Below the pieces are notes generated by a model that made no database searches, had not been told where the DNA came from, and saw only the letters and a list, made by a program, of their open reading frames with translations. The translations under genes were made by a program, and so were the position numbers. A stretch of 64,000 nt of DNA from Thermus thermophilus HB8. Lineage in GTDB: Bacteria; Deinococcota; Deinococci; Deinococcales; Thermaceae. Positions 10,681 to 20,058 of the stretch are shown piece by piece. How positions within the stretch are numbered: position 1 is the stretch's first letter; each line of letters opens with the position of its first letter. The DNA lies in NCBI RefSeq assembly GCF_000091545.1, contig NC_006461.1:681564-745563 (forward strand), given 5' to 3'.

Positions 10681-11427
10681 CTAGCGTAACGCCCTCGGGG
10701 AGGGAGGTGTGTCCCACCCCAGGCCCTCGAGGAAAAGGAGGACCTCCTCCCGGACCTCTTCCCACAGGGCCTCCCGGGGGCGTGTGGCGGGCCTGTCCCC
10801 CCTTTGCGGGCCGTAGGCCCCGAAGCCCGCGTGGTTCAGCCCCTCCACGAAGACCACCCGGGCGTTTCGGGGAAGCCTTTCCGCCTTCCTTCGGGCCTCC
10901 TTTGGGGGGAGGAGGCCGTCTTCCGTGCCGTAGAGGGCGAGGGTGGGGAAGGCCTCCTGGGAGAGGTCTTCCTCGGGGTAGGCGGCGAAGAGGACGAGGG
11001 GAAGCCCTTCCCGGGCCGCCACCCCCGCCGCCACCACCCCGCCCAGGCTGTGCCCTCCCACCACCAAGGGAAGCCCGGGGTGGGCCCGACCCGCCTCCAG
11101 GGCCCGGTCCTGGCCGAGGAGGGCGATCCCCTGGGGCACCCGGAGGAGGACCACCAGGTACCCATTTCCTACGAGGGGGGCGAGGACGGGGGCGTAGGCC
11201 AAGGGCTCCACCCGGGCCCCCGGGTAGAAGGCGAGGAGGGCCTTGGGGGCCTGGGGGAGGACCTCGAGGCCGTAAGGGGTCTCCCGGGTCCTCAGGCCCT
11301 TTAGGGCGTCCAGGGCCACGGGCTCCGCCTTCAGGGGGCGGAAGAGGAAGAGGACGAGCCCCGCGGCCAAGGCGGCGAGGGCCACCGCCCCCAGGACCAC
11401 CCCGAGGACCACCTGCCGCGCGCTCAC
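10681..11427 (-). CDS. Membrane-anchored alpha/beta hydrolase, last gene of efflux operon
   Basis: 248 aa with GTG start overlapping the RND pump stop (GTGA). Residues 5-31 are an N-terminal membrane anchor; the rest is an alpha/beta hydrolase with nucleophile Ser in VGGHSLGGV (about 125), acid Asp in YGTEDGLLP (about 169) and His in GLNHAGFG (about 198). The substrate is unknown. Being the terminal gene of an efflux operon it might modify a toxic substrate or an envelope lipid, which is only inference. Confidence 0.85.
   Translation of the reverse strand: MSARQVVLGVVLGAVALAALAAGLVLFLFRPLKAEPVALDALKGLRTRETPYGLEVLPQAPKALLAFYPGARVEPLAYAPVLAPLVGNGYLVVLLRVPQGIALLGQDRALEAGRAHPGLPLVVGGHSLGGVVAAGVAAREGLPLVLFAAYPEEDLSQEAFPTLALYGTEDGLLPPKEARRKAERLPRNARVVFVEGLNHAGFGAYGPQRGDRPATRPREALWEEVREEVLLFLEGLGWDTPPSPRALR
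10683..10688 (-). promoter_or_regulatory. -10 box TACGCT of the CMD-family gene
   Basis: On the minus strand TACGCT, AGGGGC, then ATG 10676, i.e. exactly 6 nt spacing. The box overlaps the last codons of the efflux operon's hydrolase gene. Confidence 0.5.
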
Positions 11428-14400
11428 CCCTTTCCCCCCTTCCGCGCGAGGCGCCCCTCCACCGCGAAGAAGGCGGCGGGGACCACGAAGAGGGTGAGGA
11501 GGGTGGAGGAGAGCATCCCCCCCAGGATGACCACGCCCAAGGGCCTGCGGTACTCCGACCCCTCCCCGGCCCCGAGGAGGAGGGGGAGGCTGATGATGAG
11601 GACGGTGAGGGTGGTCATGAGGATGGGCCTCAGCCTGAGCCTGGCCGCCTCCACCAGGGCCTCCTTGAGGGGCTTTTCCCGCATGCGGCGGGAGGCGAAG
11701 TCCAGGAGGAGGATGGCGTTCTTGGTCACCAGGCCGATGAGCATCACCACCCCCAAGACGCTGATCACGTCCAGGCCCGTGCCCAGGAAGTAGGTGAGCC
11801 AGAAGGCCCCCACCAGGGCCAAGGGCACGGGGAGGAGGAGGTAGAGGGGGTAGCGCCAGGCGTTGAACTGGCTGGCGATGACGAGGTAGTTGAGGACGAG
11901 GGCGAGGCCGAAGGCGAGGGGCGCGAGGGAGGCGAGCTCCTCCGTGAAGCTCCCAAGCCCCGAGGCCACGAGCTCCACCCCGTCCCCAAGGAGCCCCGCC
12001 GCCCTGAGGTCCTGCTCCAGCTCCGCCTGGACCTGGAGGGCCCCTGGGGCCTCGGGCTTGAGGTTGATGTTGATCCCGGCGGCGTAGGCCTGGTTGCGGC
12101 GGGAGATCAGGGTGGGGGAGGGGCGCTCCTCAAACCGGCCGAGGCTTCCTAAGGGCAGGAAGGCCTGGAGGGCGGGGGCGTAGACGGGGAGGGAGAGGAG
12201 GCCGCCCTCCCCGGAGTAGCGGAGGGGGTCGGCCTGCACCACCACGGGGTACTCCTCCCCGCTCCGCCTGGCCGTGGCCGCCTGGGTCCCGGAGAGGTAG
12301 AGCCTCAGGGTCTGGGCCACGTCCTGGGGAGTGAGGCCGGTGCCGGAGAGCCTGGCGGGGTCGGGGACGAAGACGCGCTCCCGCTGGGTGGCCTCCAGGG
12401 TGCTCTTCACGTTCAGGACGTAGGGCTTCTCCGCGATCCGGTCCACGATGGCCTGGACCCGGGCCTCCAGCACCTCCCGGTCGGGGCCGGTGACGAAGAA
12501 CTGGAGGTCCGCGTCCCCCGCCTCGGGGCCGGTCTGGGCTAAGACGCGGAGGTCCGCTCCGGGGAAGTCCTTAAGCGCCTCCTTGCCCTCCCGGTTGAAG
12601 ACCTCGGTGAGGGTGAAGATGTCCGGCCGCTCCCCTTTGGGCTTGAGGACGATCTGGAGCTGGACCCGGGAGGGGTCCCCCACCTGGGCCCCCCCGGTGG
12701 CGCTCGCCCCCACGGTGGTCACCACCCGCTCCACCGCCGGGTGGGCGAGGAAGTAGGCCTCTAGGGCCCGCGCCGCCCGGTCGGAGACGGAGAGGGGCGT
12801 GTCCTTGGGGAGGAGGAGGGTGGCGGTGAGCACCCCGGTGTCCGCGCGGGGGGTGAAGTTGAAGGGGATCCGGGGCAAAATGGGGAAGACGGAGAGGAAG
12901 GCGAGGCCCGCCAGGCCCAGGACCAGGTAGGGCCGGGCGAGGGCGGCCTCCAGGGCCCGGGCGTACCCCTCGGTGAGCCTTCGCACCCCCCCCTCCGTGG
13001 CCTCGTGCAGGAGCCGGGCCAGGGCCCCGGCGAGGTCCAGAAGGAGCCTCCCCAGGTAGCGCCCGAGGCCGAGGAGGGCCGGGTAGAGGACGAGGAGGAG
13101 GAGGTGGAGGGGGCCTTGGCGGTAGAGGAGGAAGGCCACGCCGAGGCCGAGGAGGAGGCCCAAGGCGGTGCGGAAGCCCCGGCGGTAGGCCCAGGCGAGG
13201 TCCTTGGGGAGGAGGAGGGCCGCCCGCAGGGCCTCCTTGAGGGTGGGGGGGTCGGGGTCGGGGAAGTAGGCGAGGCGGACGGTGAGGAAGAGGAGGGCCT
13301 CGAGCCAGCTCACCCCGATGGCCGCCGCCATGCCCAGGCCGAACTGCTGGAAGATCTGGCCGATGAGGCCCGGGAGGAAGCTTATGGGGAGGAAGACGGC
13401 GAGGAGGCTAAGGGTGGCCGCGGCCACGGCGGCGCTCACCTCGCTCGCCCCCTTGAGTACTGCCTCCTTGAGGCCAAGCCCCATGCGGCGGTAGCGGTCA
13501 ATGTTTTCCGCCACCACGATGGAGTCGTCCACCACGATGCCCACCGCCACGGTGAGGGCGAGGAGGCTGATGAGGTTGTAGGTGAAGCCCAAAACGCCGA
13601 AGAGGAGGATGGCCCCGGAGAGGGTGATGGGGATGGCCAGGATGACGGAGAAGACGGAGTTGAGCTTCCCCAGGAAGACGAGGACCACCAGGGAGACGGC
13701 CAGGGCGGCCAGGAACGCCTCCCGCACCGTGTCCTCCACCGCGGCCTGGATGAAGCGGGTGGTGTCCAGGGCGACCTCCGCCCGGTACCCGGGGGGGAGG
13801 GAGGTCTCCTCCAGGGCCCGCCTCACCTCCTGGGCCACGGCCACGGCGTTGGCGTCCGGCGTCTTGACCACGGCCAGGACCACGGCGGGGCGGCCGTTCA
13901 CCCGGTTCAGGGTGGTGGGGGCCTCCCGGGCCTCCTCCACCCGGGCCACGTCCCGCACCCGGATGCCCCGGCCCGGGTCCACCAGGACCTCGGCCACCTC
14001 CGAGGCGGTGCGGGGGGTGGCGCGTAGGGTGTAGACCAGGCGCCGCTCCTCCTCCGTGAGGGCCCCCAAGGGGAGGTTGAGGGCCGAGGCGGAGAGGGCC
14101 TGGACCACCTGGAGGGGAGGGATCCCCAGGGCCTGGAGCCGGTCGGGGTCCAGGTAGACCTTGATGGCCGTCTTGGGGGCGCCCGTGAGCCGGATGTCGG
14201 CCACGCCGGAGACCAGCTGGAGGCGGGGCTTGAGGGTCCTCTCCGCGTAGCGGAGGACCTCGGCGAGGTCCTCCCCCGGGGCCTCGAGGGCCAGGTAGAG
14301 GATGGGGCTCGCCGAGGGGTCAAACTTCTGCACCACGGGGGCGGAGGCGTCCTTGGGGAGGGTGCTCCGGATGGCGGCCACCTTCTGGCTCGCCTCCACC

Positions 14401-14723
14401 GCTCCCTGGTCCACGTCCACCCCTTGCTTGAACTGGACGAAGACCAGGCTGAACCCCTCCGTGGAGCTGGAGCCGATGACGTCCACCCCCGTGAGGGTGG
14501 AGAGGGCGTCCTCCAGGGGCTTGGAGACCTGCTCCGCCACCTCCTCGGGCCCGGCCCCGGGGTAGCTGGTGGAGATGGCGATGACGGGGACGCTGAACCG
14601 GGGAAGGAGCTCCACCCCAAGCCCGAGGCCCAGAAGGAGCCCCACCAGGACCATGCCCACGAAGATGGAGGTGGCGAAGACGAAGCGCTCCACGAAGAAG
14701 GCCACCAGGGGGTTTTCCCTCAC
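11424..14723 (-). CDS. RND-family efflux transporter, inner-membrane pump
   Basis: 1099 aa, slightly longer than AcrB/MexB (about 1040). Proton-driven export of drugs, solvents or metals across the envelope together with the adaptor and outer-membrane proteins encoded upstream. It has an N-terminal membrane helix, two periplasmic porter domains and a TM4 with the proton-relay acids in GIVVDDSIVVAEN (about 405). An extra hydrophobic segment with proline- and leucine-rich strands lies near residues 495-575. A TM10-11 region containing VMLIGLVTKNAILLLDFA includes the conserved Lys. The sequence resembles the HAE1 (hydrophobic/amphiphilic) group more than the heavy-metal group. GTG start overlaps the adaptor gene stop. 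Confidence 0.94.
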   Translation of the reverse strand: MRENPLVAFFVERFVFATSIFVGMVLVGLLLGLGLGVELLPRFSVPVIAISTSYPGAGPEEVAEQVSKPLEDALSTLTGVDVIGSSSTEGFSLVFVQFKQGVDVDQGAVEASQKVAAIRSTLPKDASAPVVQKFDPSASPILYLALEAPGEDLAEVLRYAERTLKPRLQLVSGVADIRLTGAPKTAIKVYLDPDRLQALGIPPLQVVQALSASALNLPLGALTEEERRLVYTLRATPRTASEVAEVLVDPGRGIRVRDVARVEEAREAPTTLNRVNGRPAVVLAVVKTPDANAVAVAQEVRRALEETSLPPGYRAEVALDTTRFIQAAVEDTVREAFLAALAVSLVVLVFLGKLNSVFSVILAIPITLSGAILLFGVLGFTYNLISLLALTVAVGIVVDDSIVVAENIDRYRRMGLGLKEAVLKGASEVSAAVAAATLSLLAVFLPISFLPGLIGQIFQQFGLGMAAAIGVSWLEALLFLTVRLAYFPDPDPPTLKEALRAALLLPKDLAWAYRRGFRTALGLLLGLGVAFLLYRQGPLHLLLLVLYPALLGLGRYLGRLLLDLAGALARLLHEATEGGVRRLTEGYARALEAALARPYLVLGLAGLAFLSVFPILPRIPFNFTPRADTGVLTATLLLPKDTPLSVSDRAARALEAYFLAHPAVERVVTTVGASATGGAQVGDPSRVQLQIVLKPKGERPDIFTLTEVFNREGKEALKDFPGADLRVLAQTGPEAGDADLQFFVTGPDREVLEARVQAIVDRIAEKPYVLNVKSTLEATQRERVFVPDPARLSGTGLTPQDVAQTLRLYLSGTQAATARRSGEEYPVVVQADPLRYSGEGGLLSLPVYAPALQAFLPLGSLGRFEERPSPTLISRRNQAYAAGININLKPEAPGALQVQAELEQDLRAAGLLGDGVELVASGLGSFTEELASLAPLAFGLALVLNYLVIASQFNAWRYPLYLLLPVPLALVGAFWLTYFLGTGLDVISVLGVVMLIGLVTKNAILLLDFASRRMREKPLKEALVEAARLRLRPILMTTLTVLIISLPLLLGAGEGSEYRRPLGVVILGGMLSSTLLTLFVVPAAFFAVEGRLARKGGKG

Positions 14724-15898
14724 GGCACCACCTCCACGAGGTCGCCGTCTTCCAGCCCCTCGGGCACCGGGTAGACCACCGCCTCCCCCGCCTCGAGGCC
14801 CGCCACGGCGGCCCGGCCTCCCTCCTGGGCGAGGAGCCGGACGGGCCGCTTCCGCGCCCGGCCCTCCTCCACCACGTAGACGAAGGCCTCGCCGTCCTCG
14901 GTCCGCACCGCCCCCGCAGGAAGCAGGAGGCCCTCGGCCAGGACCTCGGGGTAGCGCACCTCCGCCGCCCCGGGGAGGAGGGGGCCTGTGGGCCTCAGGG
15001 TCACCTCCACCAGGCGGTTCTGCCCGGGGAGGTCGCTTTTCGCCTGGAGGCGGGCCTCCACCTCCTTGCCGTTTTGGCGCACGCGGAAGGCCGTGTCCTC
15101 CGTGAGGGCGGCCGCCCGCTCGGGGGGGAGGTAGACCTTGACCAGGAGGCGGTCGGTGGTGGCCAGGCGGAAGGCCCGGCTCCCCGCCCCGGTGAACTCC
15201 CCTTCCTTCACGTAGACCTCCACCACCTCCCCGGCGAAGGGGGCCCGGACCACGCTCTCCTTGAGGTTCCGCTCCGCCTGCTGCACCTGCAGGCGGGCGG
15301 CCTCCACCTGGAGCCTGAGGAGGCGGAGGTCGTCCTCCCTTTCCAGGCGGGCCAGGGCCTCCTTGGCGTTCTCGTAGGCGCTTTGCGCCTGGAGGTACTG
15401 GGCCTCGAGGCCCTTGAGCTCAAGGGGGGCCAGGGCGCCCAGGGCGAGGAGGGCCTTCCCCTCCTCGTAGCGGCGCTTGGCCGCGGCGAGCTGAGCCTCG
15501 GCGGCGGCGAGCTGGGCTTCTAGGGCCTTCCGGTTCCCCTCCGTCTGGGCCTCGGCCCGGGCCAGGTTCTCCTCGGCCTGGCGCAGGGCGAGCTTGGCCT
15601 GGGCCAGGGCCTCCTGGAAGGGGGCGGGGTCCAGGAAGACCACCCCCTCCCCGGCCCGCACCCGGGTGCCCGCGGGGAGGGTCCGGACCACCCGGCCCGA
15701 GGCTCCCGCCGCCACCAGGCTCTCCTTCTCGGCCACCACGTTCGCCGAGGCCCGGGCCTCCCGGGTGAGGAGGCCGGGCTCGGCCTTGAGGGTCCGCACC
15801 TGGACGCGGAGGGGGGCGGTGGTTTGGGGGGCCTCCGCCTCCGGCTTGGGGGCGCAGGCGAGGAGGAGGAGGGGGAGGAAGACGAGGAGGCGCTTCAT
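14720..15898 (-). CDS. RND periplasmic adaptor (membrane fusion protein), lipoprotein
   Basis: 392 aa. It bridges the pump and the outer-membrane channel. The signal peptide ends in a lipobox (LLLLACAP, Cys at about 15). Residues 60-95 and 220-250 form the split lipoyl domain (GRVVRTLPAGTRVRAGEGV and APFAGEVVEVYVKEGE). A long Ala/Glu/Leu-rich coiled-coil hairpin lies at about 100-220, followed by beta-barrel and membrane-proximal domains. It sits 3 nt after the shorter TolC-like gene and overlaps the pump gene start (GTGA), confirming one operon. Confidence 0.93.
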   Translation of the reverse strand: MKRLLVFLPLLLLACAPKPEAEAPQTTAPLRVQVRTLKAEPGLLTREARASANVVAEKESLVAAGASGRVVRTLPAGTRVRAGEGVVFLDPAPFQEALAQAKLALRQAEENLARAEAQTEGNRKALEAQLAAAEAQLAAAKRRYEEGKALLALGALAPLELKGLEAQYLQAQSAYENAKEALARLEREDDLRLLRLQVEAARLQVQQAERNLKESVVRAPFAGEVVEVYVKEGEFTGAGSRAFRLATTDRLLVKVYLPPERAAALTEDTAFRVRQNGKEVEARLQAKSDLPGQNRLVEVTLRPTGPLLPGAAEVRYPEVLAEGLLLPAGAVRTEDGEAFVYVVEEGRARKRPVRLLAQEGGRAAVAGLEAGEAVVYPVPEGLEDGDLVEVVP

Positions 15899-15901
15899 GG
15901 C

Positions 15902-16873
15902 TCACCTCGTGGCGAGGAGGCCGTAGTAGGCCTTGAGGTAGGCGTGCTTGGCCTGCTCCAGGGCGAGCTCCGCCTGCAGGAGGTTGAGCTCCTGCTGGAG
16001 GAGGGCGAGGCGGCTTGCGAGCCCCGCCGCGAAGCGCGCCCTTTCCGCCTCGTACCGCTTCTTCGCCGCCTCCAGGGCCTCCTCCGCCCGGCGCACCCCC
16101 TCGAGGAGGGGAGGAAGCCCGCGGAAGCGGGCCTCCAGGCCCACCCGGAGGGAGGAGGCGGCGCCGTCCAGCTGGGTCGCGAGGGCGGCGATCTGGTCCT
16201 CCAGGGCGTCAATGTCCTTGCGGGCGGCGAAGCTCTCGTCCAATAGGGCCCGCTGGGCCTTGAGGAGGGCGAGGGAGTGGCGGAGCTGGAGGAGGTCGGC
16301 GTTCTCCTCCAGGAGGGCTTCCACGAGCCCGGCCTCGGGAAGCCCGGGGAGGTCCGCCACGGGCTCGGGCTCCCAGGGGCCCACGAGGTTGGCGAGCTGG
16401 GCCTGGGCGCTCTCCAGGGCCCTTTGGGCCTGGTCCAGGTTCTTCCGGGCTTCCTGGGCCCGGTTCTGGGCCTCGAGGAGGTCCAGGCTGGTGGCCCCGC
16501 CGCCTTTCACCCGGACCTCCGTGGCCTTGAGGGAGAGTTCCGCCACCTCCAGGGCCTTCTCCAGGACCCGGACCTGGAGCCTCGCCTCCACGACCTGGGT
16601 GTAGGCGGCGACGATCTCATTTTCCGCCTGGGCCAGGGCGCGGCGGAGCCTGGCCTCGGCGAGCTCCAGGGCCTGGCGGGCCTGGAGCTCGTCCAAGGCG
16701 GTGCGCAAGGGGTCCTTCAGGGTGCGGTCCAGGTCCCGGGCCTTGGCCTGGACCTCGAGCCGGGCGTTCACCACGGCGGGCGCTTCCTGGGCCTTCTTGA
16801 GGGCCTCCGGCAGGGGCTGGGCGAGCCCCAGGGCCGTGAGGCCAAGGGCGAGGGCGAAGAGGGGCTTCTTCAC
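15902..16873 (-). CDS. TolC-family outer membrane efflux protein, short
   Basis: 323 aa with a Sec signal peptide (MKKPLFALALGLTALGLAQ) and almost entirely Ala/Leu/Glu/Arg-rich helices typical of the OEP coiled-coil barrel. It is about 100 residues shorter than the neighbouring TolC-like protein and usual family members, so one OEP repeat appears reduced. The two adjacent TolC-like genes may form a hetero-oligomeric channel or one may be a duplicate adapting to another pump. GTG start overlaps the preceding gene's stop (GTGA). Confidence 0.85.
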   Translation of the reverse strand: MKKPLFALALGLTALGLAQPLPEALKKAQEAPAVVNARLEVQAKARDLDRTLKDPLRTALDELQARQALELAEARLRRALAQAENEIVAAYTQVVEARLQVRVLEKALEVAELSLKATEVRVKGGGATSLDLLEAQNRAQEARKNLDQAQRALESAQAQLANLVGPWEPEPVADLPGLPEAGLVEALLEENADLLQLRHSLALLKAQRALLDESFAARKDIDALEDQIAALATQLDGAASSLRVGLEARFRGLPPLLEGVRRAEEALEAAKKRYEAERARFAAGLASRLALLQQELNLLQAELALEQAKHAYLKAYYGLLATR

Positions 16874-18135
16874 GGGTTCACCTCCAAAAGCTCTCCGTAA
16901 AACTGGTAAAGCTCCATAAGCCGGTTCCTAAGGTCGTTTTCCGCCTGGAGGAGGCCGAGCTCCGCCTGGAGCAGGTTGAGCTCGGCCTGCAGGACCCCGA
17001 GGGGGCTTTCCAGCCCCAGGGCGAGGCGCTTTTCTGCCTCCTCCAGGGCCTTCTCCGCGGAGGCCTTGCGGCTTTGCGCCAGGGCCAGGGCGGACCGGGC
17101 GCCCAAAAGGCCCGCCTTGAGGCTTTCCTCCTGCAGGCGGGCCTGGCGGGAGGCGGCGAGGAAGGCCTCCTCCGCCCCCCGGACCTGGGCCTGGGCGGCC
17201 TCCAGGGCGGCGAAGAGGCCGGGGGAGAGGGTGAGGGAGAGGCTTAGCCGAAGCTCCTCCGTGGCCCGGTAGCGGCCGCCCCCGGGCAGGGCGGTGGCCG
17301 CCTGGGCCGGGTTCTGGCGGGTGTAGGCCAGGGTGGGCTGAAGGGTCTTGCTGGAGAGGGAGAGGCTTAGGGTGTCGTTGCCGCTGGGGTAGCGGGTGTA
17401 GCTCCCCTGGAGGGTGGGGAGGAGGTTCCTTTGCGCCGCTTCCAAGGCGATCTGGGCCTCCAGGAGGTTCAGGCGGGCCTCCTCCAGGCTCAAGGGGGTC
17501 GTCCCCTTGGGTTCGGGGATGGGGGGGAGGGGGGCTTCCGGGTCCACCAGGTCCCGGGCCGCCTCCAGGGCGAGGGCGAGGCCCCTCTGCGCCTCCTCCA
17601 GGCGGTTTTGCGCCTCCTCCAGGGCGAGCTCCGCCTCCCTGAGCTCCTTGGGGTTCGCCTGGCGCTTCCTGGCGGCCTCCAGGGCCTTTTGCGCCAGCTC
17701 CAGGCCCTTTTCGGCGATCCGCACGCCGAGCCTCGCCTCCTGGTAGCGGCCGTAGGCGGCCACCGCCTGGGCCTCGAGGCCTGCCCGGGTCTTGCGGTAG
17801 GCGAGCTCGGCCCGCCTGAGGGCGATTTGGGCCCGCTCCACCCCGTCCGCCACCTCCCCGAAGGGGAAGGGGGTGAGGACGAGGGCGAGGGTGAGGCTCT
17901 GGGCCGCCTCGGGGAGGCTTGCGCAGACCGCCTCCGGCTCGCAGGTGTAGCCGTAGCGGAGGTAGTTCCCCTGGACGTTCAGGGCGAGGGGGGCGGCCTG
18001 GGCCTCGAGGGACTTGCGGGCGGCGAGGAGGTAGGCCTCCGCCTGCTTGAGGAGGGGGTGGTCCTTGAGTGGGCTTAGGGCGGACTGGGCCAGGGCGGGG
18101 AGGGCGAGGAGGGGAAGGAGGAGAAGCCTACGCAT
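16870..18135 (-). CDS. TolC-family outer membrane efflux protein
   Basis: 421 aa from ATG 18135, chosen because a Sec signal peptide (MRRLLLLPLLALPALAQS) begins there; a frame extension upstream has no signal. There are two OEP repeats with long helical hairpins (residues about 100-190 and 290-400) and beta strands at SLTLALVLTPFPFG and LRLSLSLTLSPGLF. It starts inside the end of the marR gene (8-bp overlap ATGCGTAG), so the regulator and all efflux genes form one transcript. Confidence 0.9.
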   Translation of the reverse strand: MRRLLLLPLLALPALAQSALSPLKDHPLLKQAEAYLLAARKSLEAQAAPLALNVQGNYLRYGYTCEPEAVCASLPEAAQSLTLALVLTPFPFGEVADGVERAQIALRRAELAYRKTRAGLEAQAVAAYGRYQEARLGVRIAEKGLELAQKALEAARKRQANPKELREAELALEEAQNRLEEAQRGLALALEAARDLVDPEAPLPPIPEPKGTTPLSLEEARLNLLEAQIALEAAQRNLLPTLQGSYTRYPSGNDTLSLSLSSKTLQPTLAYTRQNPAQAATALPGGGRYRATEELRLSLSLTLSPGLFAALEAAQAQVRGAEEAFLAASRQARLQEESLKAGLLGARSALALAQSRKASAEKALEEAEKRLALGLESPLGVLQAELNLLQAELGLLQAENDLRNRLMELYQFYGELLEVNP

Positions 18136-18562
18136 CCTCCACCTCCGTGAGCTTGCGCAGGATCCGGAGGAAGGCGGCCTGCTCCTCCGGGGAGAGGCGG
18201 GCAAGCCTCCGGCCGAAGACGGCGAGCCAAAGCGCCTCGGTCCGGGCCGCCGCCTCCCGCCCTTTGGGCGTGAGGAAGAGCTTCACCTTGCGGCGGTCCT
18301 GGGGGTCGGGGCTCCGCTTTACCAGGCCCTCCTCCTCCAAGGCGGCGAGGAGGTGGGAGACCTGGGAGGGGTGGACCTCGAGGAGCTCGGCGAGCTGGGA
18401 GGGGAGGTCCACCCCCTTGGCCAGGAGGCCGAGGAGGTGGGCCTTTCTCGGGGAGAGGCCCTCCTTGACGAGGAGCTCCTTGGCCTCGGTGTAGAGGGCG
18501 TGGGTCAAGGCGTACCCCAACGCCGCCAGCTCCTGGACCAGGGGGGGCGGTGGTCCGTTCAT
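18128..18562 (-). CDS. MarR-family transcriptional regulator of the efflux operon
   Basis: 144 aa winged-helix protein. The DNA-recognition helix region is DLPSQLAELLEVHPSQVSHLLAALEEEGLV (key residues about 66-95), followed by the wing RSPDPQDRRKVKLFLTPKG, which is diagnostic for MarR. Such proteins are usually repressors released by phenolic or hydrophobic ligands, which fits control of the RND efflux operon it heads. The promoter immediately upstream carries repeated TTGACT half-sites that probably serve as its own operator (autoregulation). Confidence 0.92.
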   Translation of the reverse strand: MNGPPPPLVQELAALGYALTHALYTEAKELLVKEGLSPRKAHLLGLLAKGVDLPSQLAELLEVHPSQVSHLLAALEEEGLVKRSPDPQDRRKVKLFLTPKGREAAARTEALWLAVFGRRLARLSPEEQAAFLRILRKLTEVEDA

Positions 18563-18571
18563 ACCGGGAAA

Positions 18572-18600
18572 AGGTTAAGTCAAGTCAACTATTTAGTCAA
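18572..18600 (-). promoter_or_regulatory. Promoter and likely MarR operator of the efflux operon
   Basis: On the minus strand -35 TTGACT (18600-18595), 17-bp spacer, -10 TAACCT, then 9 nt to ATG 18562. The spacer repeats the half-site twice (TTGACTTGACTTAA), so bound MarR would cover both promoter elements. The AT-rich island stands out against the GC-rich surroundings. Confidence 0.7.
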
Positions 18601-18702
18601 GACAACCTCTGCCCGCCTTGTGCGCGCCTGGGTTTCGCCCCGGGGGATGCCCGGGCGAGGGCCGCGGGAAACCCTTTGGGGTACGTGGCGGCGGGCCTGG
18701 TG

Positions 18703-18708
18703 TAGAAT
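18703..18708 (+). promoter_or_regulatory. -10 box TAGAAT of the CorC-like gene
   Basis: TAGAAT ends 12 nt before ATG 18721 with a GGCGGAAGG stretch between, so a very short leader is possible rather than a strictly leaderless start. Confidence 0.45.
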
Positions 18709-18720
18709 GGCGGAAGGCGT

Positions 18721-20058
18721 ATGGATCGTCCTCCGAGTCGGTGGCTTCTTCTCTTGGCCCTCGGTACCCCGGCTTTGGCGCAAAGCGAGGCGGCTTCCCC
18801 GGAAAACCCGTGGCTTTGGGTCCTCGTCCTCCTCTTCGCCCTCTCCGCCTTCTTCTCCGCAAGCGAGACGGCCATCACCACCCTCTACCCGTGGAAGCTG
18901 AGGGAGCTCGCCGAAAGCAAAAACGGCCCCTTCCGCCTCCTTTCCAAGGACATCACCCGCTTCCTCACCACCATCCTCGTGGGCAACAACCTGGTGAACA
19001 TCGCCGCCACCGCCTTGGTCACGGAGCTCGCCACCCGGGCCTTCGGCTCCGCGGGCGTGGGGGTGGCCACGGGGGCGATGACCTTCCTCATCCTCTTCTT
19101 CGGCGAGATCACCCCCAAGGCCCTCGCCGTCCACCACGCGGAGGCCATCGCCCGGCTGGCCGCTTGGCCCATTTACGGCCTCTCCGTCCTCTTCTACCCC
19201 CTCGGGCGCTTCTTCAGCCTCGTCTCCGGGGGGCTTCTCCGCCTCCTCGGCCTGGAGCCCCGGGGCACCCCTTTGGTCTCCGAGGAGGAGCTTAAGCTCA
19301 TCCTGGCGGGGGCCGAGGAGTCCGGGGCCATTGAGCCCCAGGAGGAGGAGATGATCCACTCCATCCTGGAGCTGGAGGAGACCCCGGTGCGGGAGATCAT
19401 GACCCCGAGGGTGGAGATGGTGGCCATAGAGGACGAGGCCACCCTGGAGGACCTCCTCGCCCTCTACCGGGAGCACCGCTACAGCCGGGTGCCCGTCTAC
19501 CGGGAGAGCGTGGACCACATCGTGGGGGTGGCCTACGTCCAGGACCTCCTCACCTACTACTGCGAGGAGGACCTCAAGGCCTTCAAGGTGGCCTCCATCG
19601 CCCACCCTCCCTACTTCGTCCCCGAGAACATGGACGCCTGGAGCCTTCTCAAGGAGCTCAGGCGCCGCAAGGTGCACATGGCCATCGTGGTGGACGAGTT
19701 CGGGGGCACGGCGGGCCTCGTAACCCTCGAGGACGTGATAGAGGAGATCGTGGGGGAGATCTACGACGAAAGCGACGAGCCCGAGGAGCACCCCATCCGG
19801 CTTCTCCCCGACGGCGCCTACTCCATCCAGGCCCAAACCCCCATAGACGAGGTCTCCGAGGCCTTGGGGGTGGAGCTCCCCGAGGGGGAGTACGACACCC
19901 TCTCCGGCTTCCTCTACGCCCTCTTCGGGCGGATCCCCAGCGTGGGGGAGAGCCTGGAGTGGCAGGGCTTCCGCTTCGTGGTGGAAAGCGCCGACCAGAG
20001 GCGCCTGGAGCGGATCCGGGTGGAACGGGTGGTGGAGCGTGAACGCCAAGGCGGTTAA
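18721..20058 (+). CDS. HlyC/CorC (CNNM) family transporter with CBS pair
   Basis: 445 aa. An N-terminal hydrophobic segment is followed by a DUF21/CNNM membrane domain (residues about 30-190, with SAFFSASETAITTLY and NNLVNIAATAL). A CBS-domain pair follows at about 215-330 (VREIMTPRVEM, RYSRVPVYRE, IVVDEFGGTAGLVT), then a C-terminal CorC_HlyC domain (about 350-435). The family is linked to Mg2+/Co2+ export and divalent cation homeostasis with nucleotide sensing by CBS. The last 20 nt overlap the cytidine deaminase gene, so the two are translationally coupled. Confidence 0.93.
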   Translation: MDRPPSRWLLLLALGTPALAQSEAASPENPWLWVLVLLFALSAFFSASETAITTLYPWKLRELAESKNGPFRLLSKDITRFLTTILVGNNLVNIAATALVTELATRAFGSAGVGVATGAMTFLILFFGEITPKALAVHHAEAIARLAAWPIYGLSVLFYPLGRFFSLVSGGLLRLLGLEPRGTPLVSEEELKLILAGAEESGAIEPQEEEMIHSILELEETPVREIMTPRVEMVAIEDEATLEDLLALYREHRYSRVPVYRESVDHIVGVAYVQDLLTYYCEEDLKAFKVASIAHPPYFVPENMDAWSLLKELRRRKVHMAIVVDEFGGTAGLVTLEDVIEEIVGEIYDESDEPEEHPIRLLPDGAYSIQAQTPIDEVSEALGVELPEGEYDTLSGFLYALFGRIPSVGESLEWQGFRFVVESADQRRLERIRVERVVERERQGG

